A DNA stretch of 64,000 nucleotides from Nocardiopsis metallicus (GCF_014201115.1 NZ_JACHDO010000001.1:3906001-3970000); one strand, 5' to 3'. Shown: positions 1 to 11,329, counted from the first letter of the stretch. Numbers and translations: made by a program. Notes: generated by a model from the letters alone, not told the origin.

Positions 1-203
1 TGCCCGAAGACCCGCACGGTGCCTGACGTGGCGGCGCGGTGGCCCTCGACCGTCTCCAGGGTCGAGGTCTTGCCCGCGCCGTTGGTACCGAGCAGGGCGT
101 AGAGCTCGCCGCTGCCGACCTGGAAGGACAGGTCCCGGACGGCGTGGAAGTCGCCGTACCTGACGTTCAGGTGTTCGACGTCGATGACTGGTGTGGTGTT
201 CAT
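1..203 (-). CDS. ABC transporter ATP-binding protein (N-terminal part, runs off the window)
   Basis: Reading leftward from the ATG at 203, the first 67 residues are visible. They contain a Walker A P-loop GTNGAGKTS near residue 39, with the DRR/CcmA-type layout in which strand one (NTTPVIDVEHLNVRYGDFHA) and a VRDLSFQV segment precede it. This is the cytoplasmic ATPase of an ABC exporter of the antibiotic or lipid efflux class. It diverges from a DesK/DesR-like pair about 165 bases away, an arrangement common in actinomycetes where the two-component system controls the exporter (inference). Walker B and the signature motif lie outside the window, so substrate cannot be inferred. Confidence 0.85.
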   Translation of the reverse strand, partial: MNTTPVIDVEHLNVRYGDFHAVRDLSFQVGSGELYALLGTNGAGKTSTLETVEGHRAATSGTVRVFG

Positions 204-367
204 GCGCCCCATTCCAGCCGTCGGAGCGCCCGCGCGGCAGTGCGGCCGCGTCACTTCTCGGCCATGACTTCCGGCGGGGTGAAGACATGACGTGGCGTCA
301 CTGGTGGCGCGAGGGGCCCGAAAGAATACTGGGACGGACCCCGCTGTCGGCTCCCGGAAGGGCCCAT

Positions 368-1549
368 ATGACGTTCGAGCGCACCGAGGTGGCGCAAGGG
401 CACCTGCGCACGCTCAACCTCAACATCGTGGCCGCGTCGCTCTCCGCCGTCGGTGCGCTGCTGATCTCCATCAACGCCCAGAACCTGAACCAGGCCGTGG
501 TCCTGGGGGTGGGTCTGGCGGCGGGCCTGGTGGCGCTCCGTATGCGGGACTCGGACCGCCTCGCCCACGTCCTGCTCCCCTGCCTGCTCGTGGCCTCGGC
601 GGTGTGGCTCTACGGGATGCTGGGGCTGGACAGCGCGTCGGCGTCCTTCGGGCTCTCCGTCGTGGGTACCGTCGTCGTTCTCCGGCTGCCGCCCCCGCAC
701 CGGCGGGCGGCCGGGCTGGGGCTGGCCGCCCTCGTCGTGGGGGTGGTCGCGGTGAAGGTGGCCCTGTCCCCGGAGGACCTCCTCCGGGCACTGCGCGAGT
801 ACGCGGTGGGCTCCCTCAGCGTCGCGGTGGTGGGGGTCGTCTTCGCTGGTCTCGACCACCTGGTCGCCGGGCTCATCGGGGAGCTGGAGCGGGCGCGTGA
901 ACGCGACGCGGAGCTGGCCGTGGCCCGGGAGCGCGTGCGCTTCGCCGGGGACCTGCACGACATCCAGGGCCACACGCTCCACGTGGTGAAGCTGAAGGTC
1001 GCGCTGGCCCGCAAGCTGGTGCACAGCGACGCCGAACAGGTGGAGCGGGAACTCGACGAGGTGTACGAGCTGGTCGGGGACACCATCGCCGAAACCAAGG
1101 AGCTCGCCTACGCGCAGCGGCGGCTCAACCTGTCCGCTGAGCTGGAGAACGCCAAGAACCTGTTCGAGGCGGCGGGTATCAGCGTGAGCGTCGACCGCGA
1201 GCCCCCGGACTCGGGCGGCGCAGGCCCGACCGGAGGCGGAACCGCTGTCGGAACCGGGGACGGGGACCGGGCCGGTACCGCCGCGGCGGAGCTGCTCGGG
1301 CAGGTACTCCGGGAGACGACCACCAACATCCTGCGGCACGCGCAGGCCGGGCAGGTGCGGATCACCCTCTCGGAAACAGGAATCACCATCGTCAACGACG
1401 GCGCGCACGGGGACGGGGCACCCGAGCTCAGCGGGCTCTCCGCCCTGCGGGAACGGGTGGAGCGCGACGGCGGCACACTGAGAGTCGAGCGCGAGGACGG
1501 GCGGTTCCTGACCGCCGCGACGTTCCCCCGGCGAAAGGACGACCGATGA
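368..1549 (+). CDS. Sensor histidine kinase, DesK/NarX-like
   Basis: About 393 residues. Several hydrophobic segments fill the N-terminal third (starting NIVAASLSAVGALLISI), which would hold it in the membrane. A HisKA_3 dimerisation region follows with the DesK-class motif DLHDIQGHTL; the phospho-acceptor His is about residue 197. A HATPase_c domain is seen at the C-terminus (LRETTTNILRHA, then the G-rich GLSALRERV stretch). The stop overlaps the ATG of the response regulator (ATGA), so the two are translationally coupled. I chose ATG 368 because GGAAGGG lies just upstream; an in-frame ATG at 287 (GGGGTGAAG upstream) would add 27 residues and is a real alternative. It probably senses a membrane or envelope signal. 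Confidence 0.88.
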   Translation: MTFERTEVAQGHLRTLNLNIVAASLSAVGALLISINAQNLNQAVVLGVGLAAGLVALRMRDSDRLAHVLLPCLLVASAVWLYGMLGLDSASASFGLSVVGTVVVLRLPPPHRRAAGLGLAALVVGVVAVKVALSPEDLLRALREYAVGSLSVAVVGVVFAGLDHLVAGLIGELERARERDAELAVARERVRFAGDLHDIQGHTLHVVKLKVALARKLVHSDAEQVERELDEVYELVGDTIAETKELAYAQRRLNLSAELENAKNLFEAAGISVSVDREPPDSGGAGPTGGGTAVGTGDGDRAGTAAAELLGQVLRETTTNILRHAQAGQVRITLSETGITIVNDGAHGDGAPELSGLSALRERVERDGGTLRVEREDGRFLTAATFPRRKDDR

Positions 1550-2148
1550 CCACCGTGGTGCTCGCCGACGACGAGGCCCTGCTGCGCAAGGCGCTGGCCG
1601 CCCTGCTCCCGTTGGAAGGCGAGGTCACCGTGCTCGCCGAGGCCGAGGACGGCGAGTCGGCCGTGGCCGCCACGCTGCGGCACCGGCCCGACGTGCTCGT
1701 CATCGACCTGGAGATGCCCGGAGTGGACGGTCTCGGCGCGGTGGCGCAGATCCGCCGCGAACTGCCGGACCAGGTGATCCTGATGCTGACCCGGCACGCC
1801 CGGCCCGGGGTCCTGCGCAGGGCGCTCAAGCTCGGGGTGCAGGGGTTCGTCAGCAAGTCGGCGGAACCGGCGCACATCACCACGGTCATCGAGACCCTGC
1901 GCGCGGGCAAGCGGTGGGTGGACCCGGACGTCTCCGCGCTCGCGGTGCTCGACGACAACCCGCTCACCGACCGGGAGGTCGACGTGCTGAGGGCGACCGG
2001 TGAGGGGTACTCGGCCGCGGACATCGCGTCCAGGCTCCACCTCGCGGAGGGCACGGTGCGCAACTACCTGTCGAACGCGATGCACAAGACCCAGACCCGG
2101 ACCCGGCACGAGGCGGCCCGCTACGCCCGCGAGCACGACTGGCTCTGA
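1546..2148 (+). CDS. Response regulator, NarL/LuxR family (DesR-like)
   Basis: 200 residues. The receiver domain begins VVLADDEALLRKAL; the phosphorylated Asp is about residue 54 in VLVIDLEMPGVDG, and the conserved Lys is in FVSKSAEP. A C-terminal LuxR-type helix-turn-helix follows (LTDREVDVLRATGEGYSAADIASRL as its core, quoted here in part only). It overlaps the upstream kinase by four bases and is its likely partner. Transcription activation or repression of the divergent ABC exporter is the obvious candidate target, by analogy with other DesKR-exporter loci; no operator was identified. Confidence 0.92.
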   Translation: MTTVVLADDEALLRKALAALLPLEGEVTVLAEAEDGESAVAATLRHRPDVLVIDLEMPGVDGLGAVAQIRRELPDQVILMLTRHARPGVLRRALKLGVQGFVSKSAEPAHITTVIETLRAGKRWVDPDVSALAVLDDNPLTDREVDVLRATGEGYSAADIASRLHLAEGTVRNYLSNAMHKTQTRTRHEAARYAREHDWL

Positions 2149-2280
2149 ACGAGCCGGGGTCTGCCCTCCGGCCGCTGCCCCGGCCCTTGCCCCTGGCCCG
2201 ATCCCGCCCCTGGATCCTCCCGGAAGGGAAGTTCGTTAGGATCCGCCACGGATCCTCTCACCCTTGACGAAAACGGTTTC

Positions 2281-4827
2281 ATGGAACCCCTGCGCCCCGA
2301 TGACCCCCACCAGCTCGGCCCCTACCGGCTGCTGCGCAGGGTCGGCGCGGGCGGCATGGGTGTCGTCTTCCTCGCGGTCGCCGCCGACGGAGCCGGGGAC
2401 GACCTGGCCGCGGTGAAGGCGGTCCACACCGAGTACGCCGAGGACGCGGAGTTCCGTGCCCGCTTCGCCGGAGAGGTCGACCTGGCCCGACGGGTGCACG
2501 GCCCCTACACCGCGCGGGTGCTCGACGCCGACACCGAGGGCTCGCGCCCGTGGTTGGCCACCGAGTACGTGTCCGGTCCCGCCCTCCACCACGCGGTGCG
2601 TGAGGCGGGCCCCTTCCCCGAGGGCCCGCTGCGCGCCCTGGCCGCAGGGCTGGCCCGGGCCCTGACCGCGATCCACTCGGTCGGGTTGATCCACCGGGAC
2701 CTGAAGCCCTCCAACGTCCTGCTGTCTCCGCGCGGCCCGCAGGTCATCGACTTCGGTATCGCACGGGCCACCGATGCCACCGCCCTGACCAGGACCGGGC
2801 AGACCCTGGGCACCCCGGCGTTCATGTCACCCGAGCAGGCGACCGGCGCCCGCCTGGGGCCGGAGAGCGATCTCTTCGCCTTCGGCGGGGTACTGCTGTT
2901 CGCGGGCACCGGTCGGCAGCCCTTCGGCACCGGTGACCCGGCCGCCCTGCTGTACCGGGTGGTCAACGAGGAACCCGATCTGAGCGGTCTGCCGGAGGAG
3001 CTCCTCCCCCTCGTCACCGCTTGCCTGGCCAAGACCCCCGCGGACCGCCCCGGCCTGGGATCGCTGCTGGCAGAGCTGACCGGTACCGCGCTGCCCGAGG
3101 CGGGCGCCGACGACCCCACCGCGTGGCTGCCCACCGCCGTCGCCACCAAGGTCATGGGCACGGTGGCGGTCACCCGTAGGGAGCTGGCGGCCCACGAAGC
3201 CCCGGCGGCCGGAGAGGAATCCGAAGGCGGTGAAGATTCAGGAGCCCAGGGGAAGTCGGGTGCCGATGGGACGCCTGAGGAAGGCGCGGGGACAGGGCAC
3301 CGCGTAGTACCGGAGGGGCACCGTGTAGTACCGGGGAGTACGGAGCTGCCCGGGGCCAGCCGGAAGACCGAGGGGTGTGACACGCTGCCGAGTTGGGCCC
3401 TGTCACGGCCCGGATCCCGGGAGAGCCCTCTCAGCGGAGATTCCGCAAGCGCCGGGATCCCCGAGGAGTCCGGGGCCGAGGAGTCCGGGGCGGCGAACCA
3501 GGCCTCGCCGACCGACGGGTCCGAGAAGGCTGAGGAGGCCACGGAACCGGCGAGGTCAGCTTCTGTCAGGGGTGGCCTCTCCACTCCCCGTGAGCGCAAC
3601 GACCCCGTGTACCCGGATCCGGAACCGCACGGTTTCTCCACGAAGGCGATCTGGGGGGCCGTACTCTCCGCGTTGGTGCTGGTAGTTGGGCTCGTGATCA
3701 TCCTCGAACCGAACGCCGCGCGGGTCGGCGGCGAGGATGACGCGTCCGCCTCGCAGGAGGGTTCGCCGGGCTCCTCTCGCAACCCGCGGACCCCAACCGC
3801 TGCCGAGGAACCGGAACCCGCCGACGTCCGGGAGCTCACCTGGTTGAGCGAGGACCGCTTCGCCGTGCTTTCCAGTGCCGGTGTGCACCTGTACGAGACG
3901 GACCAGGCCGAACCGGTCGAGCGACTCGTCGACTCCGGTCCGCTCTCCCTGAACCAGTCGAAGCTGGTGACGGACCCGGATGGAACCGCGTTGGCCGTCC
4001 TGGACGGCGGCCTCCGCAGCAAGGACACGCCCACAGCCCTCATCTGGGACCTCGACGCCGATGAGAGTCACGAGATCCCGCTTTCCGAGGAGTTCAAGGG
4101 CAACGCGCCCCTGGCCCTGTCCCCGGGCGGACAGACCCTCTACACGGGAAGCTCCGGAGGGGGCAACGTGGTGGCCGCATACGACGTGCGCAGCGGAGAG
4201 GAGCTCTACGCCATCGACCTCCCCGAGTTCCAGGAGGGTTACCGGATGGGCACGGATGAGCTGGCGACCTCCCCGGACGGCCGACTGCTGTTCGCGGCGG
4301 TCACCGGCGGGCTCGGAGCGTGGGACGCGGCCACGGGAGAGCCCGTGGCCGGATTCCCCGCGATCCGGGAGTGGACGAGGAACATCCCCGGTCCGATCGC
4401 GACCGCCGACGACCTCGTCGCCACCGCCGTCTACGACCGCGTCCTGCTCTGGAACCCCTGGTCCCACGAGGAACCGGAAAGCTACGAGGTGACGTTCGAC
4501 AGCTCCCAGGGCCACCCCGATCTGGACCCGGAGGTCACCCCCTGGATCACGGACCTGTCCGTCTCCGACGACGGGAACACGATCGTCGCGACGGGCCACC
4601 TCAGCCGGTTCCACGGTTTCCTGATCAGGTGGGACCGGAACGGGGAGGTTCTGGACGAACAGTGGACCGACGCGGCCCAGTACCGTGCGGCCCAGGCGCC
4701 GCCCTCCGGCGAGGGGGTCCTGGTCGCACCGTATCCGCTGTTCGGGGAGGCCCCGGGCACCCTCACCCTCCTGGACGACGACCTGGAGCCCGCCACGGAG
4801 TTCGAGCTCCCGCTCGTCCACCCCTGA
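2281..4827 (+). CDS. Membrane Ser/Thr protein kinase with extracellular beta-propeller
   Basis: 848 residues. The N-terminal kinase domain (about 10-270) has the glycine loop GAGGMG, a VK pair with Lys about 46, the catalytic loop HRDLKPSN (His about 138), DFG (Asp about 157) and SPE in place of APE. A long acidic, Ser/Gly/Pro-rich low-complexity linker (about 290-450) leads to one membrane helix (about 455-475, AVLSALVLVVGLVIIL). The rest (about 510-848) has WD40/PQQ-like blade repeats, such as LALSPGGQTLYTG and LATSPDGRLLFAA, and should lie outside the cell. The layout matches actinobacterial PknB-type receptors in which the propeller is the sensor. No PASTA domains. No ligand can be inferred. 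It stands alone between the two-component pair and katG. Confidence 0.9.
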   Translation: MEPLRPDDPHQLGPYRLLRRVGAGGMGVVFLAVAADGAGDDLAAVKAVHTEYAEDAEFRARFAGEVDLARRVHGPYTARVLDADTEGSRPWLATEYVSGPALHHAVREAGPFPEGPLRALAAGLARALTAIHSVGLIHRDLKPSNVLLSPRGPQVIDFGIARATDATALTRTGQTLGTPAFMSPEQATGARLGPESDLFAFGGVLLFAGTGRQPFGTGDPAALLYRVVNEEPDLSGLPEELLPLVTACLAKTPADRPGLGSLLAELTGTALPEAGADDPTAWLPTAVATKVMGTVAVTRRELAAHEAPAAGEESEGGEDSGAQGKSGADGTPEEGAGTGHRVVPEGHRVVPGSTELPGASRKTEGCDTLPSWALSRPGSRESPLSGDSASAGIPEESGAEESGAANQASPTDGSEKAEEATEPARSASVRGGLSTPRERNDPVYPDPEPHGFSTKAIWGAVLSALVLVVGLVIILEPNAARVGGEDDASASQEGSPGSSRNPRTPTAAEEPEPADVRELTWLSEDRFAVLSSAGVHLYETDQAEPVERLVDSGPLSLNQSKLVTDPDGTALAVLDGGLRSKDTPTALIWDLDADESHEIPLSEEFKGNAPLALSPGGQTLYTGSSGGGNVVAAYDVRSGEELYAIDLPEFQEGYRMGTDELATSPDGRLLFAAVTGGLGAWDAATGEPVAGFPAIREWTRNIPGPIATADDLVATAVYDRVLLWNPWSHEEPESYEVTFDSSQGHPDLDPEVTPWITDLSVSDDGNTIVATGHLSRFHGFLIRWDRNGEVLDEQWTDAAQYRAAQAPPSGEGVLVAPYPLFGEAPGTLTLLDDDLEPATEFELPLVHP

Positions 4828-4844
4828 GCGGGGAGAGGCCAGTC

Positions 4845-5060
4845 GTGGCCCGGTCGCTGTTCGGCCTCGGCGAGACCATGATCGACCACGAAGGGTTCGC
4901 ACGGTTCACGGCGCACCTGCCACCGCGCGACCCGGTGCGGTCGGAGGCGGCCGCGGAGCGGATCCGCGTCCAGCTCACCGGGCCGGACCGGGTGGGGCGC
5001 GTGGACTGGCCGCCCCTGCCGCGCACCAGACGTCCGCGAACCGGGCAGCCACGGTCATGA
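4845..5060 (+). CDS. Small hypothetical protein (71 aa)
   Basis: A GTG start with GGGGAGAGG about seven bases upstream follows the kinase stop by 17 bases. The product is hydrophilic and rich in Arg and Pro towards its end (PLPRTRRPRTGQ), with no motif I recognise. Position and ribosome site favour a real gene co-transcribed with the kinase, but a fortuitous frame in GC-rich DNA is possible. Confidence 0.35.
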   Translation: MARSLFGLGETMIDHEGFARFTAHLPPRDPVRSEAAAERIRVQLTGPDRVGRVDWPPLPRTRRPRTGQPRS

Positions 5061-5114
5061 CCGGCCCGGACACACCCGCCACGGGTACAGCCGCGGCGCC
5101 CAGGACATGACGGA

Positions 5115-5144
5115 ACCGGCCCGACCTTCGCAGGTCGGGCCGGT
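5115..5144 (-). terminator. Hairpin terminator downstream of katG
   Basis: A perfect 13-bp stem (ACCGGCCCGACCT against its complement at 5132-5144) closed by TCGC. It lies 70 bases past the katG stop and could also stop rightward transcripts from the kinase gene. No U-tract, which is usual in high-GC actinomycetes. Confidence 0.75.
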
Positions 5145-5214
5145 CCGGGTGGCACAGGGAAGGGTCGCGTTCCCGGGAGCTCCGGGAGCCCGGGGTCAGG
5201 GACCCCGGCCGGAA

Positions 5215-7434
<2,220 letters not shown>

Positions 7435-7468
7435 CGACTTCCTTACGGGAAGAGTTGAACGGAGTGGT

Positions 7469-7900
7469 TCAGGAGCTCTGGGCGCTGGAGCACTCAGCGC
7501 ACCGGCCCCAGTAGACGACCTCGGCCTCGTCGATCGAGAAACCGTGGTCAGCGGACGCGGTCAGGCACGGTGCGTGGCCAACGGCGCAGTCGACGTCCGC
7601 TATCGCGCCGCACGACCTGCATACGACGTGGTGGTGGTTGTCTCCCACCCGCGTTTCGTAGCGGGCCACGGAGCCCTGCGGTTGGATGCGTCGCACCAGG
7701 CCCGCGGTGGTCAGTGCCTTGAGCACGTCGTAGACGGCCTGGGCGGAGACCGCTCCGAGTTCCCCGCGCACGATGTCGATGACCGACTCCGTGTCCGCGT
7801 GGGGGTTCTCGTGCACGGCGGAGAGCACAGCTAACCGCGGGCTCGTCACCCTCAGAGCGGACTCGCGCAGCATCTGCTCGAAATCCGAAGGGGTTGGCAT
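7469..7900 (-). CDS. furA: Fur-family repressor of katG
   Basis: 143 residues from the ATG at 7900; a longer frame upstream lacks the family N-terminus. A winged-helix domain (SALRVTSPRLAVLSAV; AVYDVLKALTTAGLVRRI) is followed by the metal-binding dimerisation part with HHHVVCRSCG and, near the end, CAEC, giving two CxxC pairs for a structural zinc site. Established role of the FurA/CatR class: binds its own promoter and is inactivated by peroxide, releasing furA-katG. The promoter just upstream fits (see the separate entry). Nothing is missing relative to the family. Confidence 0.95.
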   Translation of the reverse strand: MPTPSDFEQMLRESALRVTSPRLAVLSAVHENPHADTESVIDIVRGELGAVSAQAVYDVLKALTTAGLVRRIQPQGSVARYETRVGDNHHHVVCRSCGAIADVDCAVGHAPCLTASADHGFSIDEAEVVYWGRCAECSSAQSS

Positions 7901-7916
7901 GCTCAGGAGTCTGCCG

Positions 7917-7936
7917 CCTTTTCTGGAATTAGTCAA
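7917..7936 (-). promoter_or_regulatory. furA promoter and probable FurA operator
   Basis: On the minus strand an AT-rich block TTGACTAATTCCAGAAAAGG stands out from the GC-rich surroundings. TTGACT serves as a -35 with CAGACT about 17 bases on as a -10. The block resembles AT-rich FurA boxes described upstream of actinobacterial furA genes (from memory). Confidence 0.65.
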
Positions 7937-8182
7937 ATCTTGGATCCACTCCGCTGTACGACCAGGGGTGTGCACCACTCAGCACGCAGAGCAGCACACG
8001 GGTGGAACGTGGACCGGCATACGGGCTCCAGGCCGACCTCTTGGCAGCCTCCCCCGCGGGGACAGGCCTCCGGTGAAGCCGCGGATGACCATCAACCGAA
8101 TCACCGAAGAAATCACGGCTGCCGCGTTCGGCGCCCGACCCGTCCGGTCCTCATCGCCGGGGTGGGCCTGCTCAGCGGGAAC

Positions 8183-8719
8183 TCACCGCGTGTCCGGCGG
8201 ACAACCGCCGCGCCCGCCCCGGAGGCGGCCCCGGGTCCGGATGGCTTCGCGAACGCGCCTGGCCGCGGCGGCGAACTCGGCCGGGCCGGTGTCGAGGATG
8301 CCGTTCTCCGTCATCAGCGCGTGAAACTGCTGTTCCTCGTACGGGACCCCTGACGGCAGCGCCGCGATGTGCCAGTGCAGGTGGGAGTTGCCCTGCCGGC
8401 TACCGAGGGAGAGCAGGTAGGTGCGCTCGGACTCGAACACGTCCTCCACGGCGAGCGCCACCTCCCGCACGACCAGCATGGTTCGGGTGTAGGCCGCCTC
8501 GTCCAGGTCCCGGACGACGTGCTCCAGATGGGCCTTGGGGGCCACCAGGGTGCGCCCGGGAAGGGTGGGGTACCGGTCGAGGAAGGCGATGTGGTCCTCG
8601 TCCTCGAACAGCACCTCGTGCTCGAAGCCCGGCTCACCGGCCACCAGCGCGCAGATGAAGCACGGCCCGTTGCGGGTCCGCTCGGTGTAGGCCTCGATGT
8701 CCATCGGACGCCGTGCCAT
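8183..8719 (-). CDS. HIT-family nucleotide hydrolase or transferase
   Basis: 178 residues from an ATG with AAGGAGCG seven bases upstream. The histidine triad is seen as HLHWH (His 113, 115, 117) within NSHLHWHIAALP, and the N-terminal GPCFICALVAGEP block with two Cys is typical of the HIT/Hint branch with zinc. HIT proteins hydrolyse nucleotide phosphoramidates or dinucleotides; the exact substrate is unknown. The Arg/Gly-rich tail (RTRGRLRGGRGG) is likely disordered. No operon partner; the next gene starts divergently 140 bases away. Confidence 0.9.
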   Translation of the reverse strand: MARRPMDIEAYTERTRNGPCFICALVAGEPGFEHEVLFEDEDHIAFLDRYPTLPGRTLVAPKAHLEHVVRDLDEAAYTRTMLVVREVALAVEDVFESERTYLLSLGSRQGNSHLHWHIAALPSGVPYEEQQFHALMTENGILDTGPAEFAAAARRVREAIRTRGRLRGGRGGCPPDTR

Positions 8720-8859
8720 GCGGGCGCTCCTTACGTAGGGGAGCGACAGGGTATTCGGTAGGGCCCCGCCCCTACCAAGGTCGCTGGCCCCGGCCCACGG
8801 CCAGCAGCAGAATCGCAAACCCCGCCCCGCAGGCCCGCAACCGACCGAGGAGACCACTC

Positions 8860-9627
8860 GTGGAGATCATGACCCCGCAAGGCTTCGACGCCCAGTTCCG
8901 AGCCCAGCATGAGAGCGCTCTCCTCCAGAAACTGTGGGCGGGCGCCTGGGGCGACCAGTACCCCGCGCAGGTGGCGCCCTCCAGCGGCTGTCCGTGGCGG
9001 TTGCTCGGCCTGATGGTCGCGGCCCTGCGCCCCGCCCCCGGTTCCACACTGGTTGACCTCGGCTGCGGGCTGGGCGGGCCGGGCCTGTGGCTGGCCCGTG
9101 CGACCGGCACGCGACTGGTCGGGATCGACTGGTCCCCGGCGGCGGTCCGGATCGCGGGAGAGCGCTCTGCTGACTGGTTGCCTCCCGGGCGCGCCCGGTT
9201 CCGCACCGGGACCTTCGAGGCCACCGGGCTCACGACGGCTTCGGCCGACACGGTGATCAGCGTCGACGCTCTGGCGCTTGCCCCGGATCCGCACGCGGCG
9301 CTGAGCGAGGTGCGGCGCGTGCTGCGCCCCGGCGGCCGTCTGCTGTTCACGGCGGCCGAGCCGACCGGGGATCTGGGGGCGGACGGCGGGTCGGCCTGGG
9401 CGGAGCCGCTGCTCGAGGCCGGGCTCGTGCCCGGTCCGCGTCACGAACTCCCCGGGGAGAGCCAGGCCTGGGGTCTGCTCTACGCGTCCGTGCGGGAGCA
9501 CCAGCGGAAGCTGCGCGCACAGATGGGCGGCACGGCCGTCGACACCCTGTTGGCCGAGGCGGCGATGGTCGAGCCGTACCTGGAACAGCTCTCCTGGGGC
9601 GCGGTCGAGGCCGTCGCGCCCGGCTGA
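8860..9627 (+). CDS. SAM-dependent methyltransferase (class I)
   Basis: About 255 residues from a GTG preceded by GAGGAGA; ATG 8869 is an alternative. Motif I LVDLGCGLGGPGLWLA binds S-adenosylmethionine; the acidic loop VGIDWSPAAV and the post-motif VLRPGGRLLFTA are present. It belongs to the Methyltransf_11/25 group with unknown acceptor. Two copies of the palindrome GAGAGCGCTCT lie inside this gene (8911 and 9158), see findings. It converges with argG across a shared terminator. Confidence 0.85.
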   Translation: MEIMTPQGFDAQFRAQHESALLQKLWAGAWGDQYPAQVAPSSGCPWRLLGLMVAALRPAPGSTLVDLGCGLGGPGLWLARATGTRLVGIDWSPAAVRIAGERSADWLPPGRARFRTGTFEATGLTTASADTVISVDALALAPDPHAALSEVRRVLRPGGRLLFTAAEPTGDLGADGGSAWAEPLLEAGLVPGPRHELPGESQAWGLLYASVREHQRKLRAQMGGTAVDTLLAEAAMVEPYLEQLSWGAVEAVAPG

Positions 9628-9664
9628 CCGGACCCCACCACCCGAGCGGTCGGCGCGACGCGCA

Positions 9665-9700
9665 CGACCGCCCCGCCCGAGGGAACGGGCAGGGCGGTCG
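9665..9700. terminator. Bidirectional hairpin between methyltransferase and argG
   Basis: CGACCGCCC (9665-9673) pairs with GGGCGGTCG (9692-9700) and an inner GCCCG/CGGGC extends the stem past one mismatch; the loop is AGGGAA. It sits between two converging stop codons. Confidence 0.7.
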
Positions 9701-9724
9701 CCGTCAGTGCTCGGGCTGCCCGGA

Positions 9725-11173
9725 CTAGTCGGTACCGGCCTCCATGGCCGCGTAGTCGAGCAGGTCGTCCTCGGAACCCTGGCCGCGGGAGGCGATGGTC
9801 TCGGCGCCGCCCTCGGGCATAGCACCGATCAGACCGGTCGAGGCCGCCTGGGCGGCACCGATCGACGTCGGATGCGTGCTCTCGCCGACCATGCCCAGAG
9901 CGGCGTACTCCTCCAGCTTGGCGCGGGAGTCGGCGATGTCCAGGTTGCGCATGGTCAGCTGGCCGATGCGGTCGCTGGGACCGAACGCCGAGTCCTCGGT
10001 GCGCTCCATGGACAGCTTGTCCGGGTGGTAGCTGAACGCCGCGCCGGTGGTGTCCATGATCGAGTAGTCGTCGCCGCGACGCAGACGCAGGGTCACCTCG
10101 CCGGTGACGGCGGTGCCCACCCAGCGCTGGAGGGCCTCGCGCTGCATGAGGGCCTGGGGCTCCAGCCAGCGGCCCTCGTACATCAGGCGGCCGAGGCGGC
10201 GGCCCTCGTTGTGGTAGGTGGCGAGGGTGTCCTCGTTGTGGATGGCGTTGACCAGCCGCTCGTAGGCGGCGAACAGCAGCGCCATGCCGGGGGCCTCGTA
10301 GATGCCCCGGCTCTTGGCCTCGATCACCCGGTTCTCGATCTGGTCGGACATGCCCATGCCGTGGCGGCCGCCGATGGCGTTGGCCTCCAGGACCAGCTCG
10401 ACCGAGTTGGCGAACGTCTTGCCGTTGATGTTGACGGGGCGGCCCTTCTCGAAGCCGATCGTCACGTCCTCGGTGGCGACCTCGACCTCGGGGTCCCAGA
10501 ACCGCACGCCCATGATCGGGTCGACGATCTCGATGCCGGTGTCGAGGTGCTCGAGGGCCTTGGCCTCGTGCGTGGCGCCCCAGATGTTGGCGTCGGTGGA
10601 GTAGGCCTTCTCGGTGCTGTCCCGGTAGGGCAGGTCCCGCTCCTGCAGCCACTCGGACATCTCCTTGCGGCCGCCGAGCTCGGTGACGAAGTCGGCGTCG
10701 AGCCACGGCTTGTAGATGCGCAGGGAGGGGTTGGCGAGCAGACCGTAGCGGTAGAACCGCTCGATGTCGTTGCCCTTGTAGGTGGAGCCGTCGCCCCAGA
10801 TCTGGACGCCGTCCTCCAGCATGGCCCGGACCAGCAGGGTGCCGGTGACGGCACGGCCGATCGGGGTGGTGTTGAAGTAGACGCGACCGGCGGAGCGGAT
10901 GTGGAAGGCCCCGCAGGCGAGCGCGGCGAGCCCCTCCTCCACCAGGGCCTCACGACAGTCGACCAGGCGGCCGATCTCCGCGCCGTAGTCGGTGGCACGA
11001 CCCGGCACCGAGGCGATGTCGGGTTCGTCGTACTGGCCGATGTCGGCGGTGTAGGCGCAGGGGACAGCGCCCTTCTCGCGCATCCACGCGACCGCTACGG
11101 ACGTGTCGAGGCCTCCGGAGAAGGCGATTCCGACACGTTCACCGACAGGCAGGGAAGTGAGCACCTTGGACAT
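9725..11173 (-). CDS. argG: Argininosuccinate synthase
   Basis: 482 residues, the long ArgG type (E. coli-like) rather than the short type of about 400. It joins citrulline and aspartate using ATP in arginine biosynthesis. The N-type ATP pyrophosphatase loop AFSGGLDTSVAVAW is at the start; TADIGQYDEPDI and WGDGSTYKGNDIERF are family blocks. I start at ATG 11173 (MSKVLTSLP, the family start), although an in-frame GTG at 11188 exists. There is no ribosome site before this ATG, and a -10-like element ends a few bases upstream, so the mRNA is probably leaderless. It is not next to other arg genes. An ARG-box-like sequence overlaps the promoter. Confidence 0.97.
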   Translation of the reverse strand: MSKVLTSLPVGERVGIAFSGGLDTSVAVAWMREKGAVPCAYTADIGQYDEPDIASVPGRATDYGAEIGRLVDCREALVEEGLAALACGAFHIRSAGRVYFNTTPIGRAVTGTLLVRAMLEDGVQIWGDGSTYKGNDIERFYRYGLLANPSLRIYKPWLDADFVTELGGRKEMSEWLQERDLPYRDSTEKAYSTDANIWGATHEAKALEHLDTGIEIVDPIMGVRFWDPEVEVATEDVTIGFEKGRPVNINGKTFANSVELVLEANAIGGRHGMGMSDQIENRVIEAKSRGIYEAPGMALLFAAYERLVNAIHNEDTLATYHNEGRRLGRLMYEGRWLEPQALMQREALQRWVGTAVTGEVTLRLRRGDDYSIMDTTGAAFSYHPDKLSMERTEDSAFGPSDRIGQLTMRNLDIADSRAKLEEYAALGMVGESTHPTSIGAAQAASTGLIGAMPEGGAETIASRGQGSEDDLLDYAAMEAGTD

Positions 11174-11212
11174 GAAAAAAGTATGCACCTAAATGTATGA
11201 ACATGCAAACTG
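11174..11212 (-). promoter_or_regulatory. argG leaderless promoter with probable ArgR sites
   Basis: On the minus strand, TTTGCATGTTCATACA and then GGTGCATACTTT lead straight into TTTTTCATG. CATACT or TACTTT would be the -10, leaving 4-7 bases to the start codon. The repeated TGCAT/CATAC half-sites resemble Streptomyces ARG boxes (CATGCAT...TGCATA pattern, from memory). An overlapping ArgR operator would repress argG when arginine is plentiful. Confidence 0.55.
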
Positions 11213-11329
11213 GACTCGTGGCCACGAACGCGGCCCCCTGCCCCAGAACGGCTCTGGTCCGATTACCGGGGCCGCCCCCGGGTACACCCCCACCGCACGA
11301 CCAGTGCACCCGAACCCCCTGGAGGCACC

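Noticed and set aside
191..367. Earlier starts for the histidine kinase at 191
   Set aside because: Overlaps the divergent ABC gene start and encodes no family-like sequence; 287 is kept as an alternative only.
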